A stretch of DNA of 22,519 nucleotides from a virus. This document shows positions 1-6,753 of this stretch, piece by piece (the first letter of the stretch is position 1; every line of letters starts with the position of its first letter). The translations under genes and the position numbers were made by a program. The notes below the pieces were generated by a model that was not told the DNA's origin, did no database searches, and saw only the letters and a program-made list of their open reading frames with translations. The stretch covers positions 1 through 22,519 of the IMG/VR virus record IMGVR_UViG_3300046000_004071; one strand, written 5' to 3'.

Positions 1-1
1 A

Positions 2-121
2 GGGATTGACCTGAAACAGTTCGCTGAACGGCTAGGCACCATCAGCGCCTTCGCCATGCTCCGTACTACTTCGATGGCAGTGCAGGGCGCTGAAGTAGCT
101 GAACAGACCCCTCGCCAGTAA
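2..121 (+). CDS. C-terminal end of a rightward gene, unknown product (partial)
   Basis: An open frame runs from the left edge to a TAA at 119-121, giving 39 residues that end in AEQTPRQ. No start is present, so the gene begins outside the window. It reads in the same direction as the packaging and structural genes at the right end and is followed by a rightward terminator at 227-250, so it is probably the last gene of the late transcription unit. The residues (start GIDLKQFAERL) show no motif I recognise. Short frames can arise by chance; the terminator downstream is the main support. Confidence 0.5.
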   Translation, partial: GIDLKQFAERLGTISAFAMLRTTSMAVQGAEVAEQTPRQ

Positions 122-132
122 ACGACAGACAT

Positions 133-168
133 AAAAAAGCCCCGTAGAGACCACACTCTACAGGGCTT
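133..168 (-). terminator. Rho-independent terminator of the leftward gene block
   Basis: Read on the minus strand, AAGCCCTGTAGAG pairs with CTCTACGGGGCTT as a 13-bp stem with one G-U pair and a 6-nt loop. It is followed directly by six U residues (plus-strand A run 133-138). The G-U pair appears as a C/A mismatch when read on the plus strand, so it is built for leftward RNA. It lies 120 bp after the stop of the last leftward gene. Confidence 0.85.
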
Positions 169-226
169 AAGAGTAAACCAAATCAGTTTAAAACGCGATT
201 TTAAACCATTTCAGTTTAACGTGTCG

Positions 227-250
227 GCCCACTTCGGTGGGCTTCTTTTT
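227..250 (+). terminator. Rho-independent terminator of the rightward unit
   Basis: GCCCAC and GTGGGC form a perfect 6-bp stem closed by a UUCG tetraloop (227-242), followed by a T-rich tract TTCTTTTT (243-250). It ends rightward transcription coming from the gene that stops at 121. The rightward RNA reads through the leftward terminator before reaching this one, so the two terminators are crossed. Confidence 0.85.
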
Positions 251-287
251 ACCCCAGAGGGGGTGCTTCTGTCCGCTATACTGCGGC

Positions 288-533
288 TCAATCAATATCA
301 ATGTGGTACTGGTTCATCAGTGCAAAGAACTTCTCAAATACTCTATCCACTGCCTCATGCCCTGATACTTCTTGCCCTGCATCTATGTCTGTCTCTATCT
401 GCCTTTCAATAGGCTTCCTTACGTTGTAAGCCATCTCCCAGAGCACTTGTGTCATGTAGCGTGCCTGTAGTACCTCTCCGAACTTCCTGTATTCTTCAGG
501 TTCATCCAGATCAAACTCTAGCGTAGCCTTCAT
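288..533 (-). CDS. Acidic small protein, last gene of the leftward block
   Basis: An 81-residue acidic protein (start MKATLEFDLDEPEEY, end NQYHIDID). The shape resembles a group of short phage proteins that start with MKATLEF-like residues and contain a VLWEM/VLWD segment, which I recall only as hypothetical proteins. No signal peptide or membrane segment is seen. AGGAGGGG lies just before the ATG, a strong ribosome binding site. Unlike nearly all its neighbours it does not overlap the gene before it. It follows a 66-bp gap that carries its own strong promoter (558-585), and the leftward terminator follows it. It can therefore be made as a single-gene transcript. Function unknown; a host-takeover or anti-defence role would be only a guess from the expression layout. 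Confidence 0.8.
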   Translation of the reverse strand: MKATLEFDLDEPEEYRKFGEVLQARYMTQVLWEMAYNVRKPIERQIETDIDAGQEVSGHEAVDRVFEKFFALMNQYHIDID

Positions 534-557
534 ACCCCTCCTGAACCCTGTGTGCTT

Positions 558-585
558 ATTGTAACTGCTCTATGAATCTTGTCAA
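558..585 (-). promoter_or_regulatory. Sigma70-type promoter for the terminal small gene
   Basis: On the minus strand a perfect TTGACA -35 (plus 580-585) is separated by 16 bp from TACAAT (plus 558-563), five of six matches to the -10 consensus. The start site would be near 551, giving a leader of under 20 nt before the ATG at 533. It is one of the best sigma70 matches in the window and lies in one of the few gaps of the leftward block. Confidence 0.75.
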
Positions 586-599
586 GAGATTACTTCAGA

Positions 600-1736
600 T
601 TAGAACCTGGGCACCGTACCTAGTTTGTAGAGCTTCCAATCAAGAGGAGTGCTACCGTAAGCGGCGTACAGCTCGGCCCCTGTATACGGCTCCAAGTTCA
701 ACCAGTTGACTACTGAAAAGCCTACCTCTTCCTTCAGCAATACTCTGTAACAAGGGGTGAGTCCCGTCTCTATTGGCACGAACACATCCCCAGTGTCTCC
801 TGCCTTAACAAAGACCCTACCGTCTGGCAGCTTGGCACCTACCCAGATGTTAGCTTCCTTACCTGTCTCATGCTGCTCAGGCACCAGTCTGGCCTGACAT
901 AAGAACCTGTTAAGCAATTCCATCTTAATGCCCGGTGTCTCTGGTACGTTGTAACCATCGAAGTCCCGTATTACCCAAGCCTCAAAGAACATCTCGTCTA
1001 CGATCCAGTAGGGCAGACCACAGAAGCCCCCATCACCCCACTCCTTGCCCCAGCTGTTCTGCACCAGGAACTTACCTGCGCTGTCGTCATACCCTACGAT
1101 AACCATGTAGTGCCCACCAGCGGTGCTGAACGTGCTGTTGAGTCCTTTGTAGTCGTGTAGCCGCCATGCTCCCTTGAGTCCAAACAGTGACGTAGTCACC
1201 ATCAGCGCAAACATCACTGGCATCCCCTCATCCAGTGCCGCCTTGACTCGCATGATCCTGTCGTGTCTATCCAGCCCTTGATGCAGCCAGTTGACGTAGA
1301 CGGCCTCATACCGCTTCACCTTGGCCTCTGCTGCTGCCTTGAACATTTCATCACTGGGTATTACGTCCTTAAAAGCCTCGGTGTAGTCGAAATCCACCTC
1401 AGAAGGGATACCGTAGCGGTACGCAGCCTTTAAGGCATCCCTTGGTATCATCCCTTCTGGCGAGTCTTTGGTGAAGCCACTAATGGCCCTTCCTACGTTA
1501 TACACAAACATCCTAGACAAGTCTATGCTCTGCCCGTGCTTGTTTGCCAACCACTCACAGGCGCTCCCTACCCCATTAGCTACACACGTACCGTAGGAGC
1601 CTTGATCTTCTACTTCCTCCACGTTAGGCATCAAGTCTACACTGGCGGGGAAGCCGCTGGTGCGCTTAGGTACAAACGGTATATCGCGTTGATCTGGCTG
1701 GGACGGTAGCGTGCTTACTGTATAATTTATTGTCAT
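600..1736 (-). CDS. Papain-like (C1 family) cysteine peptidase
   Basis: A 378-residue protein with the full catalytic set of a papain-fold peptidase. Gln45 (oxyanion hole) and Cys51 sit in the block DQGSYGTCVANG, His209 in GGHYMVIVGYD, and Asn227 in QNSWGKEWGDGGF. The mature-enzyme region starts close to the N terminus (about residue 30), so there is no long inhibitory propeptide and no signal peptide; it should act in the host cytoplasm or in a virion. About 110 residues after the core (270-378) look beta-rich and may be a separate domain. The ATG overlaps the stop of the upstream DUF3310 gene (ATGA) and follows GAGGAGG. It is the last gene of the main leftward operon, beside replication genes and far from the virion genes. 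Possible jobs are cleaving a host protein, maturing a phage protein, or amidase/deamidase chemistry on another bond. The fold call is firm; the target is unknown. Confidence 0.88.
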   Translation of the reverse strand: MTINYTVSTLPSQPDQRDIPFVPKRTSGFPASVDLMPNVEEVEDQGSYGTCVANGVGSACEWLANKHGQSIDLSRMFVYNVGRAISGFTKDSPEGMIPRDALKAAYRYGIPSEVDFDYTEAFKDVIPSDEMFKAAAEAKVKRYEAVYVNWLHQGLDRHDRIMRVKAALDEGMPVMFALMVTTSLFGLKGAWRLHDYKGLNSTFSTAGGHYMVIVGYDDSAGKFLVQNSWGKEWGDGGFCGLPYWIVDEMFFEAWVIRDFDGYNVPETPGIKMELLNRFLCQARLVPEQHETGKEANIWVGAKLPDGRVFVKAGDTGDVFVPIETGLTPCYRVLLKEEVGFSVVNWLNLEPYTGAELYAAYGSTPLDWKLYKLGTVPRF

Positions 1737-2062
1737 TGAGCCTCCTCAATCAGTTTGTTGAGATACCACTGCGCCTTCTGCAAGTCCTGCTTGGGCTTGC
1801 CCTTGTAGTTGTAGCGCCACAGGTACTTCAAAGTGTTGCCCTTCAAGTAGCCCTTGAACTCCTCTGCTGACATCGAGGCCTTGATGGCTTCAATGCACTC
1901 CACCTTACCGGTGTTGTAGTGCTCTGGTCGGTTCACTTCGTCATTCTTAGGCGCTTCGTCTACAAAGCGAGGGACGCGCCTGTCGCGTAGAGTCTCAGCG
2001 TACCTAGAGACATCCAGCCGCTCCCGCATTAACTCATCCCACTCTTTAGCTGTTCCTGACAT
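1733..2062 (-). CDS. DUF3310 protein (T7 gp1.7-type C-terminal domain)
   Basis: A 109-residue protein. Its second half has the DUF3310 signature: VNRPEHYN near residue 45, then GKVECIEAI, FKGYLKGNTLKYLWRY and a final DLQKAQWYLNKLIE helix. DUF3310 also forms the C-terminal part of T7 gp1.7, reported as a nucleotide kinase; in most phages the domain stands alone without a proven role. The N-terminal 40 residues are charged and unrecognised. The ATG at 2062 is chosen over the GTG just before it because GGAGG then sits 6 nt upstream; the start also overlaps the previous stop as TGATG. The neighbours are a metallophosphoesterase and the peptidase, so it belongs to the operon tail. A role in nucleotide metabolism is inference from gp1.7. 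Confidence 0.85.
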   Translation of the reverse strand: MSGTAKEWDELMRERLDVSRYAETLRDRRVPRFVDEAPKNDEVNRPEHYNTGKVECIEAIKASMSAEEFKGYLKGNTLKYLWRYNYKGKPKQDLQKAQWYLNKLIEEAQ

Positions 2063-2829
2063 CACAGACCTCCGTATTTACGTTTAAGGTAAGACATAGA
2101 GATAGGCATTTCGTCAAAGGCACCGTTGCGTACATCGTTCAACATCCACACTCCCCGCCAGCTCTCATTGCCTTGATTGCCCAAGTAGTCTTCACTGTGC
2201 TGGTAGAAGATGCCTGCAAAGATGCCTGTCATACTCGTACCGTCTGCACGCTTGCCGTAGGCTATATCCCTGTCCTGCACATGCCCCATGATACAGCTCA
2301 TGTGCTTCTTGGTCAGTAGCGCCCTAGCACTCGTTACTGGCCTTCCCATAGCCCCTGAAGCAAAGTAGTGGCTAAAGGCTACCCCCTCTATGGTGACTAC
2401 ATCAAGGAATGGGTACACCTCAAAGCCCCACTGCTCTAGCCCTAAGTCTTCGTAGCCTAGCATCCCTTCCAGTTTTGAATCGTCCTCTACTGCGCGGTGT
2501 ATCCTGCCTTCGTGATTCCCTAGCGTGAACACTAGGCGAGGCTTCCACTGCTTCTCCTTATTGCGCCTGAGGCGCTCCTGCTCCTCCAACACGGGTGCCA
2601 TGAACAATGCCATAGCCTCACGCCCTGCTGCAATGTCGTTGATGTATCTACGCCCTTCAAACGACTTCTTACCCTTGTCGTAACTACTCAGGCTTGGCAT
2701 GTCCCAGTGGTCGCCTATGAATACTATTGCGTCAGGCTTCCTGTCTACTGCGTATCTCCCTGCCCACAACAAGTGGTCTATCGGTACTCCTGGTTTTACC
2801 TGGGTGTCAGGTATCACAAGAATGCGCAT
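2062..2829 (-). CDS. Calcineurin-like metallophosphoesterase
   Basis: A 255-residue protein with the ordered metal-binding motifs of the calcineurin-like phosphoesterase superfamily: DTQ near residue 8, GDHWD near 40, GNHEGR near 104, SHYF near 153 and GHVQDRD near 182. These supply the Asp, His and Asn ligands of a two-metal centre that hydrolyses phosphomono- or diesters. Phage members are often labelled phosphoesterase or nuclease without a known substrate. AAGGAG precedes the ATG at good spacing. It follows a small membrane-protein gene after a 9-bp gap and overlaps the DUF3310 gene. Phage members of the superfamily include lambda phosphatase and RNA-processing enzymes, so a nucleic acid or nucleotide substrate is possible but not shown. 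Confidence 0.88.
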   Translation of the reverse strand: MRILVIPDTQVKPGVPIDHLLWAGRYAVDRKPDAIVFIGDHWDMPSLSSYDKGKKSFEGRRYINDIAAGREAMALFMAPVLEEQERLRRNKEKQWKPRLVFTLGNHEGRIHRAVEDDSKLEGMLGYEDLGLEQWGFEVYPFLDVVTIEGVAFSHYFASGAMGRPVTSARALLTKKHMSCIMGHVQDRDIAYGKRADGTSMTGIFAGIFYQHSEDYLGNQGNESWRGVWMLNDVRNGAFDEMPISMSYLKRKYGGL

Positions 2830-2838
2830 AGCGGCTCC

Positions 2839-3021
2839 TTAGTAGTAGTCCTTAGGTGCAAACAGGTTTACAACCAGCCCTGCCAGCATGCAGGGAAGCC
2901 ATGCTACTGCTACCATTGCGTGTAGCAATGGGTTTACTTCAGGTTCTTCTTCTACCCAATTCAGAAACAACAACACACCAATCCCTACATAAGTCAACAA
3001 ACAGAACAGTGGAAACGACAT
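2839..3021 (-). CDS. Small two-helix membrane protein
   Basis: A 60-residue protein with two hydrophobic stretches: residues about 3-20 (FPLFCLLTYVGIGVLLFL) and about 34-53 (HAMVAVAWLPCMLAGLVVNL). An acidic turn (EEEPEVN) separates them, and the tail is APKDYY. This predicts a hairpin in the inner membrane. AGAGGAT precedes the ATG, and the start lies just after the stop of the endonuclease gene, so it is translated as part of the operon. It could be a holin-like protein because no holin lies beside the lysozyme gene on the other strand, but its place in the replication operon argues for another use, such as altering the host membrane. No family recognised. Confidence 0.7.
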   Translation of the reverse strand: MSFPLFCLLTYVGIGVLLFLNWVEEEPEVNPLLHAMVAVAWLPCMLAGLVVNLFAPKDYY

Positions 3022-3022
3022 A

Positions 3023-3433
3023 TCATCCTCTCAAGCGTTTAGGTAACGTGTGCGGGGTGTAGTGCTCAAAGCCATTCTTATCTGCCCACTGCCCCATTGT
3101 GAGCCTAGTGCCGTCTGTCCTGCGGGGTGATCCCGGCATAGGCGTTCCTGCGTCCATAAAGACAAACACCAGACGCTCTGACTCGTTCAAACCCTTCCGT
3201 ACATCTACATACTTTCTTGCTTCGCCTCTGTCCCTGAAGCGGCCCTTAGCCTCAAAGTAGTAATCTACTTCTGCTATCTTCCTGTGGAAGTCAGGGTAGT
3301 ACGTCTTCTGCTGCACATACGCCACGCCGCTAGGGTGAAACTCTGCGCTCTTCAGCGGCCCTGTAGCAAGGTCGTATTCAAACCAACTATCATACCCTTT
3401 AGGTGGCTTAGTCTTCTTACGCTTTGCTGTCAT
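3023..3433 (-). CDS. T7 endonuclease I-type Holliday junction resolvase
   Basis: A 136-residue nuclease that resolves branched DNA and, in T7, helps break down host DNA. The active-site pattern of T7 gp3 is visible: Glu18 in DSWFEYDL, Asp47 in YYPDF, and Glu60 and Lys62 in YFEAKGRF, matching T7 Glu20, Asp55, Glu65 and Lys67. Length is close to the 149 residues of the T7 enzyme. The C-terminal GSPRRTDG...MGQWADKNGFEHY also fits. The ATG at 3433 is chosen because it overlaps the exonuclease stop as ATGA; an upstream extension to 3457 would lie inside that gene. It follows the 5'-3' exonuclease directly, so the two nucleases are translated together, as expected for recombination and packaging-intermediate processing. 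Confidence 0.9.
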   Translation of the reverse strand: MTAKRKKTKPPKGYDSWFEYDLATGPLKSAEFHPSGVAYVQQKTYYPDFHRKIAEVDYYFEAKGRFRDRGEARKYVDVRKGLNESERLVFVFMDAGTPMPGSPRRTDGTRLTMGQWADKNGFEHYTPHTLPKRLRG

Positions 3434-4110
3434 ACAGGCTCCACTGGCGGTTGCCACAGTTGATTAGGGATACGCCTAAGCCACAGTAGCCTAGCGTTCT
3501 CCAGCGCCCTCTCAGGGCTTCCTAGCAGCTCTACGCACTTGGCGTACATCTTGGCTTCTGTGTCCAATTCTGCCAGTGCCTTCAGCGCCTTCTTGGGGCC
3601 AATGCCGTACACCCCTTCGATGTTATCTATCCTGTCTCCTACCAGTATCTGACAATAGAAGTTCAGGATGGCTTCCTTTTGCGTCACGTAGTAGCGTATG
3701 CGCTTGACGAAGTTATAGTGCCATCCTGGAACCTGATCAAAGTCCTTGTCGATTGAGCAGATGATAGCGGTATTGCCTCTAGCCGTAGCTTCGATGGCTA
3801 TTCTATCGTCTGCTTCCTCGCCTTTGGACAGATCGGACGGGTGAGAAGAGAGCAAATGAGCGCGAATGTCGTCAAGATGCTCAGGCTTCTCAGCCGTCCT
3901 ATTGCCTTTGTACTCCTTAGTGACAGCTATATCCTTCCTGTAGTTCTCTTTACCACTGATGAACACGGTGTAGTCTTTGATCTCAGGGTCTACTTCACTT
4001 ACCATATTGGTAATGTACCCGTCAGCTATTCTTTTCATGTCATCCAGTGATTCAGCTTCCTTGCTGAACACCGTCCTGTAGCAGATTATGTCGCCGTCAA
4101 TGAGGAGCAT
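3430..4110 (-). CDS. 5'-3' exonuclease, flap endonuclease family (T7 gp6 role)
   Basis: A 226-residue protein of the FEN/5' nuclease family. Metal-binding acids are seen in MLLIDGD at the start, GEEADD near residue 97 and SIDKDFDQVPG near 118. A final block, LVGDRIDNIEGVYGIGPKKA, holds further acids plus the helix-hairpin-helix DNA-binding motif. A basic stretch (KEYKGNR) near residue 65 matches the arch region. It would remove RNA primers and degrade 5' ends; T7 gp6 does this and is needed for replication and host DNA degradation. Its stop overlaps the endonuclease I start. No clear Shine-Dalgarno precedes its ATG, which lies 3 nt after the SSB stop, so it probably relies on translational coupling. 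The order SSB, exonuclease, endonuclease differs from T7. Confidence 0.9.
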   Translation of the reverse strand: MLLIDGDIICYRTVFSKEAESLDDMKRIADGYITNMVSEVDPEIKDYTVFISGKENYRKDIAVTKEYKGNRTAEKPEHLDDIRAHLLSSHPSDLSKGEEADDRIAIEATARGNTAIICSIDKDFDQVPGWHYNFVKRIRYYVTQKEAILNFYCQILVGDRIDNIEGVYGIGPKKALKALAELDTEAKMYAKCVELLGSPERALENARLLWLRRIPNQLWQPPVEPV

Positions 4111-4113
4111 AAC

Positions 4114-4524
4114 TTAGAGTGGAGCGTTGTCAGCCATGTGATTAGGCACAAACTCAATCAAGTCTGTGATTACCAGCTCCAACAGCGTTGGTGAGCGGTC
4201 TGGAGCACCTACTGGCTTGCGTTTGGGGATGTAGTAGCTGACGATTACGTTAGCCTTAGTGCCGTTGCCTACCACTGCCTTGAGTGGTTGCTTGCGGGTG
4301 TCGAGAGGGACGATAGGGTACAGTGACTTGCATACAAAGAAGGCACCCTTCTCTGGCTTGTCAGCACGGGTCTTTGCTTGCAGACCGAGTGCTGTGAGCT
4401 TCTCTACGTTCTCTGGGGACAGGTTGGTAATGTCAACTTGGTACTTATCTGACATGGTGTTCTTAGTATCGAGAGCGGCCCACATCAGGGTTACATCGGT
4501 CAACTGCACTTTTGGATTAGCCAT
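4114..4524 (-). CDS. Single-stranded DNA-binding protein (T7 gp2.5-like)
   Basis: A 136-residue protein (start MANPKVQLTDVTLMWA) whose beta-rich pattern, with YQVDITNL, GAFFVCKSLYPI, VGNGTKANVIVSYY and LLELVITDLIEFV, fits the OB-fold SSBs of T7-like phages. It would coat single-stranded DNA and coordinate polymerase and helicase. The ATG at 4524 is preferred to a TTG 75 nt upstream, because the conserved-looking part begins here and a promoter occupies the upstream stretch. The C terminus (NHMADNAPL) lacks the strongly acidic, aromatic-ending tail by which T7 gp2.5 contacts its partners. It sits between the polymerase and exonuclease genes. The family call rests on pattern and position rather than a sharp motif. 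Confidence 0.75.
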   Translation of the reverse strand: MANPKVQLTDVTLMWAALDTKNTMSDKYQVDITNLSPENVEKLTALGLQAKTRADKPEKGAFFVCKSLYPIVPLDTRKQPLKAVVGNGTKANVIVSYYIPKRKPVGAPDRSPTLLELVITDLIEFVPNHMADNAPL

Positions 4525-4570
4525 TTTAGTTTCTCTTTTGTAGTTACTATTTAGTTTGTACTGCTGTGCT

Positions 4571-4599
4571 ACTTTACTTCTCTGACTGCTCTGTGTCAA
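4571..4599 (-). promoter_or_regulatory. Sigma70-type promoter ahead of SSB
   Basis: On the minus strand a perfect TTGACA (plus 4594-4599) is followed after 17 bp by TAAAGT (plus 4571-4576), four of six matches to the -10 consensus. The start site near 4564 would leave a leader of about 40 nt before the SSB ATG. The -35 overlaps the end of the upstream gene. Extra transcription for an abundant protein such as SSB makes sense. Confidence 0.55.
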
Positions 4600-4886
4600 T
4601 ACCCTGCTTTTATTATAAGAACTTTCATGTCTAGCGTTAGGCGGTCAGCTTCTTTGACTAGGCAATCCAATCTAAACTCAGGAGTTATTACTGCTTCAAG
4701 TGCTGCTACTTCATCCCCTTCACCGTAATCGCCACTGTATAGCCACTCAACATCGTGTAGGGCCTTTGCTACTTTGTGCAAATGCTCGGCAAAGGCTCGC
4801 TGTAAGGCCGTCCTCGCCCTCCCCCGTACTTCCTCCGCAGCATCTTCTACGCGTGTGTACAAGTAACCCAAACTACCGCCCGACAT
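4596..4886 (-). CDS. Conserved phage protein of unknown function (SGGSLGYLY type)
   Basis: A 96-residue protein starting MSGGSLGYLYTRVEDAAEEV. The N-terminal GGSLGYLY, the middle AFAEHLHKVAKALHDVEWLYSGDYGEGDE and the segment AVITPEF are features I recall in a phage family annotated only as hypothetical, often near replication genes. It is predicted to be mostly helical. GGAGG lies 5 nt before the ATG at 4886, just after the polymerase stop, which decides the start over longer frames reaching back into the polymerase gene. The position between DNA polymerase and SSB suggests a replication-linked role, but no enzymatic motif is visible. Confidence 0.8.
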   Translation of the reverse strand: MSGGSLGYLYTRVEDAAEEVRGRARTALQRAFAEHLHKVAKALHDVEWLYSGDYGEGDEVAALEAVITPEFRLDCLVKEADRLTLDMKVLIIKAGY

Positions 4887-4894
4887 ATCGCCTC

Positions 4895-6562
4895 CTAGTG
4901 GGTCTGTGCCCAATTTAGTCCTGCTTTGTACTCGCCTGCCAGAGGACACCTCATACTGAAGTGTTCCCCTGCCTTACGTATAGCGTCTGCTCCCATCTGC
5001 CCTACAGTCTCTGCCTGCTCTGGTGTTGCTTCAATCTGCCACTCGTCGTGTATGTTCAACACAAAGGCAGGATCAATACCAGCAGCCCGTAGATCGTTGT
5101 AGAGAATCACTAGCGCCTTCTTCATCACAATGGCCCCTGCTCCCTGCAATAGTGTGTTCAATGCAGCGTGTGCGCTGCGTACCCACAACCTCCTACCGTC
5201 TAAGCCAGGAAGATAACCCCTTGCTGCCAGTGTGTCTACCTTTGACTTCAAAGCCCGTAGAGCTGGAGTAGCGGCCATGAAGCTGTCTATCATCTTCTGC
5301 CCTTCTTTGTATCCGCCGCCTGCTATACTGCCGATCTTACCCGGCCCTGCTCCGTACAGGAAGGCGTAGATAAACGTCTTCGCATCGTCCCTGCTCGACA
5401 GCCCCGCTGCCTTCTGGTTCATCGTGTGTACATCAGTGCCTTCTTTACTACTGCCAGACACTACAGCGTTAACGTAGTCCATATCCCGCATGTAATGTGC
5501 CAGCATCCTAAGCTCCAAGCCGCTAGCGTCTATCCCTACCAACACCTTACCCGGTGTGGCTGCAAACAACCCCCTGCACTCCTTCCCTAGAGAAGTCCCC
5601 ACCTTAGGCACCTGTGCCAAATTAGGGCTTAAGTGTGTCATGCGCCCCGTAGCGGCTCCGTTGGTGATGACCCTACCGTGTATCCTACCGTCTTCGGCTA
5701 CTGCCCCGTTCCAGCTAGCTACAAGCCCTTGCCGCTTCTGTATCGTAAGGTACTCGTTCAGCAGCTTGGCCTCTGGCGTGTCCAGCCCCGCCAGTGTGTC
5801 CTCATCAATCTTGTAGCGCCCTGTATCTGTCCTGCCAGTGAGGCTGTGTCCTAGTCCCCACTCAAACATCTTCTCTACTATCTGTATTCTGCTGCCTATG
5901 TTGAAGTGCTCCAGCCTTGGCTTCAGAGGCTTCTTCGTAGCTATGCTGTACTGCTGTACTTCTCTTGGTGGGCATAGCCGTGCGAAGTGTGCCTCCAGCT
6001 CTGCCATCCGGTACTCAACTGCTTCTAATAGCGCCTTCCCTGCTTCTTTCCGGTAGTAAACTCCCCTTGCTACCTGCTTCTCTATAATGAAGGCTACCTC
6101 ATGCTCCAGCATTACTGCTTCAGCTGAAGTCTCATACTCCTTTATCTCTTGCAATAGTGCCTTATGTGTTGCTCTGGTAACTTCTATGTCCTGCTTGCAG
6201 TACGTTGCCTTTGCTTCATCTAGTGGGCTGTCGTGATCGGTGTAGTCTCCTTTGGGAAGCCCCAGACGGCCTCCCCAGGCATCAAGGCTATGTCCTTCGA
6301 CCCTGTCAGGGTAGTTCACACGGGAGACCAGTAGCGTATCGTACATCTTGCTGAAGGGGATCACTACGCCCCAGACCCGCTTCAGTACAGGGGCGTCGAA
6401 GCTAACTATGTTGTGTCCGATAACAGTGGTGCTGTTAGCGATCAACTGCTTCAACTCGGTTATGTCAGTGATTATGTAGGGGGCTTCCCCGTCCTTGGCG
6501 ACCCCTGCACACCAGACAGTGTCATGGGCATAGTTGGTTTCGATGTCCAGATAGAGATTCAT
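4895..6562 (-). CDS. DNA polymerase, family A, T7 type with 3'-5' exonuclease
   Basis: A 555-residue replicative polymerase. Proofreading domain: Exo I LDIET at residue 5, Exo II GHNIVSFDAP near 49, Exo III YCKQDIEVTRA near 121. Polymerase domain: motif A VGIDASGLELRMLAHYM, motif B with Lys and Tyr in AKTFIYAFLYGAG, and motif C LNIHDEW near the C terminus, all very close to T7 gp5. It is about 150 residues shorter than T7 gp5 (704). Where T7 carries its 76-residue thioredoxin-binding insertion, before the FNxxSR block, this protein has only a short stretch (CPPREVQQYSIATKKPLK). It may therefore use another processivity factor or none. Its ATG overlaps the previous stop as ATGA and follows GAGGATGA. 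Confidence 0.95.
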   Translation of the reverse strand: MNLYLDIETNYAHDTVWCAGVAKDGEAPYIITDITELKQLIANSTTVIGHNIVSFDAPVLKRVWGVVIPFSKMYDTLLVSRVNYPDRVEGHSLDAWGGRLGLPKGDYTDHDSPLDEAKATYCKQDIEVTRATHKALLQEIKEYETSAEAVMLEHEVAFIIEKQVARGVYYRKEAGKALLEAVEYRMAELEAHFARLCPPREVQQYSIATKKPLKPRLEHFNIGSRIQIVEKMFEWGLGHSLTGRTDTGRYKIDEDTLAGLDTPEAKLLNEYLTIQKRQGLVASWNGAVAEDGRIHGRVITNGAATGRMTHLSPNLAQVPKVGTSLGKECRGLFAATPGKVLVGIDASGLELRMLAHYMRDMDYVNAVVSGSSKEGTDVHTMNQKAAGLSSRDDAKTFIYAFLYGAGPGKIGSIAGGGYKEGQKMIDSFMAATPALRALKSKVDTLAARGYLPGLDGRRLWVRSAHAALNTLLQGAGAIVMKKALVILYNDLRAAGIDPAFVLNIHDEWQIEATPEQAETVGQMGADAIRKAGEHFSMRCPLAGEYKAGLNWAQTH

Positions 6563-6753
6563 TCATCCTCGCCCCCGTAGTAGATATCGCCCAGTTCTTC
6601 AAACTTGCGTAGATCAGCTCTTTCGGTTACTTCAAAAGAGCCACGCACACTCTCGTAGCACGTATCACACAAGTCAAGGAACTCCTTCGACTCGGCATAG
6701 CGCCTGGTGGCTTCAAAGTCACTCAGCGCCCTCTGACAAGCTAAACATCTCAT
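6559..6753 (-). CDS. Small Cys-pair (zinc-ribbon-like) protein
   Basis: A 64-residue protein with two Cys pairs: MRCLACQRALSDFEATRR at the start and LCDTCYESV near residue 30. The CxxC pairs flank a short helix and resemble a zinc ribbon. Phage proteins with the same RCxxC..ALSDFE..R start are common and unassigned. The rest is acidic (EELGDIYYGGEDE). It is overlapped at both ends by ATGA junctions, with the methyltransferase-like gene before it and the DNA polymerase after it, so it is translated with them. A small DNA- or protein-binding adaptor is plausible; function unknown. Confidence 0.75.
   Translation of the reverse strand: MRCLACQRALSDFEATRRYAESKEFLDLCDTCYESVRGSFEVTERADLRKFEELGDIYYGGEDE

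Noticed and set aside
4525-4599. N-terminal extension of SSB from a TTG
   Set aside because: It would add 25 polar residues unlike SSB starts, and the stretch fits a promoter and leader better.
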